8,336 bases of DNA from Pelotomaculum sp. UBA1371. GTDB taxonomy: Bacteria > Bacillota > Desulfotomaculia > Desulfotomaculales > Pelotomaculaceae. Where the stretch lies: positions 11,767-20,102 of the forward strand of contig DBRJ01000048.1 of assembly GCA_002305915.1 (NCBI GenBank). Reading direction: 5' to 3'. Below the pieces are notes generated by a model. The model had not been told where the DNA came from and ran no database searches. It saw only the letters and a program-made list of their open reading frames with translations. Shown one piece after another: positions 5,908 to 8,336 of this stretch. Each line of letters begins with the position of its first letter. Position 1 is the stretch's first letter. The position numbers were made by a program, and so were the translations under genes.

Positions 5908-6711
5908 TTGGGAAAACTTGACGGAAAGGTTGCCTTCATCACGGGTGCTGCCAGGGGGCAGGGCCGGGCTACAGCACTGGCCATGGCCACTGAGGGAGCA
6001 AACATTGCCTGCTTTGATATTTGTAGAAATTTGAGCTATCCGAGCTATGATTTGGCCGGGGTGGAAGATATGGAGAGAACAGTTGCGGAAATCAAAGCCC
6101 TGGGGCGGGAAGCCCTGGCTTTTTACGGGGATGTCCGGAGCTTTGCAGAAATCAAGGCTGCGGTGGACGAAACCATAGAGACTTTGGGCGGTATTGACAT
6201 CGTGGTAAATAACGCGGGCATCGCCGGCATAGCGCCTTCCCATGAACTCACAGAGGAAGAATGGGACACCATGCTGGATATCAACCTGAAAGGAGTCTGG
6301 CACGGTTGCAAGGCCGTCATCCCACACATGATCCGGAAGCAGAGCGGCCGGATTATCAGCACCTCTTCCGTGAACGGGGTCAAGGGCCTGCCTTATTCCC
6401 TTCACTATTCCTGCGCTAAGTGGGGTGTGGTGGGGCTCACCAAAACCCTGGCCCAGGAACTTGCTCCCTATAATATTATTGTTAACTGTATCAGTCCGGG
6501 TACATGCGATACCCAAATGGTGGCGGGACTTGCCCGGGAAGCCGGGCTTGAATACGCAGAAGCCGCCAGGCAGTTCTCCTCGGGCCACCTCATTGCCGGT
6601 TTAGTCCCGCCCGAGGCCGTAGCAGCGGCAGTCCTCTGGCTGGCTTCGGAAGACTCCAGATTTGTCACAGGGCATAACCTGATGGTTGATGCCGGATGGT
6701 CCTGTACGTAA
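5908..6711 (+). CDS. Mycofactocin-coupled SDR family oxidoreductase
   Basis: A 267-residue Rossmann-fold dehydrogenase. The nucleotide-binding motif TGAARGQG is at 12-19, and Asp37 ends the second strand, which fits NAD rather than NADP. NNAG is at 101-104, and the catalytic set is Asn126, Ser154, Tyr167 and Lys171 (YSCAK). After strand 2 it carries DICRNLSYPSYDLAGVED, an insertion of the kind typical of mycofactocin-coupled SDRs. In that family the NAD is thought to be held tightly (nicotinoproteins) and re-oxidised by mycofactocin instead of exchanging. It probably oxidises a secondary alcohol or diol; the substrate is not readable. The TTG start at 5908 follows GGAGGG (5893-5898) by 9 bases. 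It lies only 18 bases after mftA and is almost certainly in one operon with it. Confidence 0.92.
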   Translation: MGKLDGKVAFITGAARGQGRATALAMATEGANIACFDICRNLSYPSYDLAGVEDMERTVAEIKALGREALAFYGDVRSFAEIKAAVDETIETLGGIDIVVNNAGIAGIAPSHELTEEEWDTMLDINLKGVWHGCKAVIPHMIRKQSGRIISTSSVNGVKGLPYSLHYSCAKWGVVGLTKTLAQELAPYNIIVNCISPGTCDTQMVAGLAREAGLEYAEAARQFSSGHLIAGLVPPEAVAAAVLWLASEDSRFVTGHNLMVDAGWSCT

Positions 6712-6738
6712 ATCTCAATTAAGTTTAATTAAGAGATT
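6711..6738. repeat. Bulged inverted repeat after the SDR gene
   Basis: AATCTCAATTAA faces TTAATTAAGAGATT around a GT centre, so the arms pair as AATCTC/GAGATT and AATTAA/TTAATT with two extra bases in the right arm. It begins at the last base of the SDR stop codon and is AT-rich without a T-tract. It could be an mRNA-end hairpin or an operator. Confidence 0.45.
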
Positions 6739-6818
6739 AAGGGGCTCTCCTCGCCACCGGCGAATAATGTTTTAAAACCTTAAGAAAAGACAACAGGTAT
6801 GGAACAAATAACTTAAAT

Positions 6819-6854
6819 AACCCGCTTCACCACTCAAACAGGTGAAGCGGGTTT
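6819..6854 (+). terminator. Strong stem-loop terminator between SDR and E1 genes
   Basis: A perfect 13-bp stem (AACCCGCTTCACC at 6819-6831, GGTGAAGCGGGTT at 6841-6853) with a 9-base loop is followed by TCGTTAT, a short T-rich tail. The left flank is A-rich, so it may work in both directions. It should separate the mftA-SDR transcript from the E1 transcript, although the weak T-tract could allow read-through. The rest of the 6712-7045 gap holds the inverted repeat at its start, a small TCGCC/GGCGA hairpin near 6749-6761 and a possible promoter near 6945. Confidence 0.75.
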
Positions 6855-6944
6855 CGTTATATGAAAGACGGAAAAGTTTCCAACAGTTCAAAATATTTTA
6901 AAGGTTTGTTAATCCCGGATAAAAATTCTGCTTAAAGGGATTTT

Positions 6945-6960
6945 GGGCACGGGCGTTGAA
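6945..6960 (+). promoter_or_regulatory. Possible sigma-54 promoter of the E1 operon
   Basis: GGGCACG (6945-6951), four bases and TTGAA (6956-6960) imitate the sigma-54 pattern TGGCACG-N4-TTGCW with correct spacing. The key -12 C is an A and the first T is a G, so the match is imperfect. Acetoin dehydrogenase operons in Bacillus and some proteobacteria are sigma-54/AcoR dependent, which makes the position meaningful. The perfect palindrome AAAAGCTTTT follows at 6970-6979. No good sigma-A promoter was seen in this gap. Confidence 0.3.
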
Positions 6961-7045
6961 CAAAGACTTAAAAGCTTTTGAAAGTTCTGGATACGGTACG
7001 GAATGCCGGTGAACCATCCGGTTAAGCATGAAGGAGGTTGAGTAA

Positions 7046-8005
7046 ATGGTCGACAACCAGAAAAAACTTGAGTTGTACCGGAGCATGCTGCTGATCAGGA
7101 GGTTTGAAGAAAAGCTGACCGAGCTCTGCAGGATTGAAGGAAAACTGCCCGGTATGATCATCCTCTGCACCGGGCAGGAGGCTGTGGCGGCCGGGGTCTG
7201 CGGAGCGCTGGCAAAAGAGGACGTTATCATCAGCAATCACCGCAGCCACGGGCACCTGCTGGCCAAGGGGGCGGACCCCAAGGAAATCATGGCGGAAATT
7301 TACGGAAAGGGCACCGGCTGCAACCGGGGAAAAAGCGGCACCCTGCACCTGGCCGTTCCGGAAGTCAATGCCCTCTGCACGACAACAGTGGTGGGAGGGG
7401 GCATCCCCATAGCCGTGGGTACGGCCTTTGCCCAGCAGTATCAGAAGAGTAATCATGTTACCGCTTGCTTTTTCGGAAACGGGGCGGCGGATGAGGGGAG
7501 CTTTCATGAATCTTTAAACATGGCCGCGCTCTGGAACCTGCCCGTTCTTTTTATCTGTGAAAACAATGTTTATTCCGGCGCCCAGCGCCAGGAAGAGCAC
7601 ACCAAAGTGAAAGATTTGGCGAACCGCGCAGTGGGTTACGCCATGCCCGGGGTAGTGGTGGACGGCAACGATGCCGTTGCTGTTTATGAGGCCACAGCGC
7701 AAGCCAGGGCGCGCTGTCTGGCCGGGGAAGGCCCCACCCTTATTGAATGTAAGACTTACCGGTGGCGCGGCCACGGCGAGTTGGACCAACAGGTTTACCA
7801 GCCCAAAGACGAGATTGCCCGCTGGATGGAGCGCTGCCCGGTTCAGAAAATCCGGGAGGAACTGCTCGGGCTTGGTTTACTTGATGAAGCAGGGATCCAA
7901 AGGATTGAAGCTGAGGTCCGGGAAACCGTTGAGGCCGCCGTTCAATTTGCCGAGGAGAGCCCCTGGCCCGCCCCCCCGGAGGCGCTGGAGGACGTTTACG
8001 CCTAA
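7046..8005 (+). CDS. acoA: TPP-dependent dehydrogenase E1 alpha subunit (acetoin/pyruvate dehydrogenase type)
   Basis: A 319-residue protein of the usual length for E1 alpha of acetoin dehydrogenase or bacterial pyruvate dehydrogenase. With the beta subunit it uses thiamine diphosphate to cleave acetoin, or decarboxylate a 2-oxoacid, and passes the two-carbon unit to a lipoyl E2. Landmarks are GMIILCTGQEAVAAGVCGAL, SNHRSHGHLLAKG, GKSGTLHL and the thiamine diphosphate motif GNGAADEG...CENN at 144-174, followed by RWRGHGE. The motif begins GNG instead of the usual GDG, with Asn145 at the magnesium-ligand position; the codon is AAC. The ATG has AAGGAGG (7031-7037) 8 bases upstream. The beta gene follows after 19 bases. 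The choice between acetoin and pyruvate/branched-chain substrates rests on overall look and context, so the symbol is tentative. Confidence 0.85.
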   Translation: MVDNQKKLELYRSMLLIRRFEEKLTELCRIEGKLPGMIILCTGQEAVAAGVCGALAKEDVIISNHRSHGHLLAKGADPKEIMAEIYGKGTGCNRGKSGTLHLAVPEVNALCTTTVVGGGIPIAVGTAFAQQYQKSNHVTACFFGNGAADEGSFHESLNMAALWNLPVLFICENNVYSGAQRQEEHTKVKDLANRAVGYAMPGVVVDGNDAVAVYEATAQARARCLAGEGPTLIECKTYRWRGHGELDQQVYQPKDEIARWMERCPVQKIREELLGLGLLDEAGIQRIEAEVRETVEAAVQFAEESPWPAPPEALEDVYA

Positions 8006-8024
8006 AAAGAAAGGGAGTGGTTTG

Positions 8025-8336
8025 ATGCAAACTATCACCATGGGCCAGGCTGTCCGGCAGGCCCTTGCCGAAGAGATGCGCAGGGATCCCAATGTCTTTA
8101 TCGCCGGTGAGGGGATTGGGGTATCCATCCACGAGAGTCCGGTCATGCCCACTTATGGGCTTTTAAAAGAGTTCGGGCCTGACCGGGTGAAAGATACGCC
8201 GGTTTCCGAACAGGCCATTGCCGGACTGGCCGTGGGGGCTTCCGTCATGGGCCTGCGGCCGGTTGTGGAAATTATGTTCAGCCCGTTTTTTACCCTGGCC
8301 TCCGACCAGATTGTGAACCACGCAGCCAAGCTGCGC
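8025..8336 (+). CDS. acoB: TPP-dependent dehydrogenase E1 beta subunit (partial)
   Basis: The first 104 codons are present and the gene runs off the right edge. The N-terminus (MQTITMGQAVRQALAEEMRR) and the later AGEGIG, FGPDRVKDTPVSEQAIAGLA, GLRPVVEIMF and ASDQIVNHAAKLR match E1 beta subunits of acetoin and pyruvate dehydrogenases, the pyrimidine-binding half of the thiamine diphosphate site. The Glu in PVSEQ lies in the conserved substrate/cofactor region. The ATG has AAGGGAG (8011-8017) 7 bases upstream; a TTG at 8022 is a less likely start. Co-transcription with the alpha gene is clear from the 19-base gap. Confidence 0.88.
   Translation, partial: MQTITMGQAVRQALAEEMRRDPNVFIAGEGIGVSIHESPVMPTYGLLKEFGPDRVKDTPVSEQAIAGLAVGASVMGLRPVVEIMFSPFFTLASDQIVNHAAKLR

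Noticed and set aside
5701..6588. 295-codon minus-strand open frame across mftA and the SDR
   Set aside because: Low-complexity antisense shadow; the plus strand has clear family motifs and ribosome binding sites.
6712..7045. T-box or riboswitch before the E1 alpha gene
   Set aside because: No T-box sequence or known riboswitch core was recognised; only the hairpins already listed.

Overview
The window looks like a chromosome segment of an anaerobic, spore-former-type Firmicute, most likely of the Peptococcaceae/Desulfotomaculales kind (Pelotomaculum-like). That is an inference from moderately high GC, strong AGGAGG-type ribosome binding sites, frequent GTG/TTG starts and the gene content (rubrerythrin, DUF362 ferredoxin, MoeA). 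No marker gene fixes the taxon. There are no rRNA, tRNA, CRISPR or insertion-sequence features.

Left part (1-2088): the 3' end of a DnaJ/CbpA-type co-chaperone overlaps a MerR-like CbpM modulator by 4 bases. A divergent MoeA (molybdenum cofactor insertion) follows. The 343-base gap after moeA holds a decayed second copy of the moeA 3' end, with similarity that runs past the stop codon.

Middle (2089-5390): a minus-strand pair, rubrerythrin then a HAD-family phosphatase, is divergent from a DUF362 protein with a C-terminal 2x[4Fe-4S] ferredoxin domain. The DUF362 gene ends at a good intrinsic terminator and faces a convergent gene for a small five-helix membrane protein.

Right part (5391-8336), the most interesting: a promoter-like sequence precedes a 54-residue peptide gene whose C-terminus, IDGICGVY, is the signature of the mycofactocin precursor MftA. 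It is followed after 18 bases by a short-chain dehydrogenase with the features of mycofactocin-coupled SDRs. After a 13-bp-stem terminator come the alpha gene and the truncated beta gene of a thiamine-diphosphate-dependent 2-oxoacid/acetoin dehydrogenase E1, possibly behind a sigma-54-like promoter. None of the mycofactocin maturation genes (mftB, C, D, E, F) is in the window.

Working model (inference): the SDR is a nicotinoprotein that passes electrons from an alcohol to mycofactocin. Its carbonyl product, for example acetoin from a diol, may be handled by the adjacent E1 enzyme.
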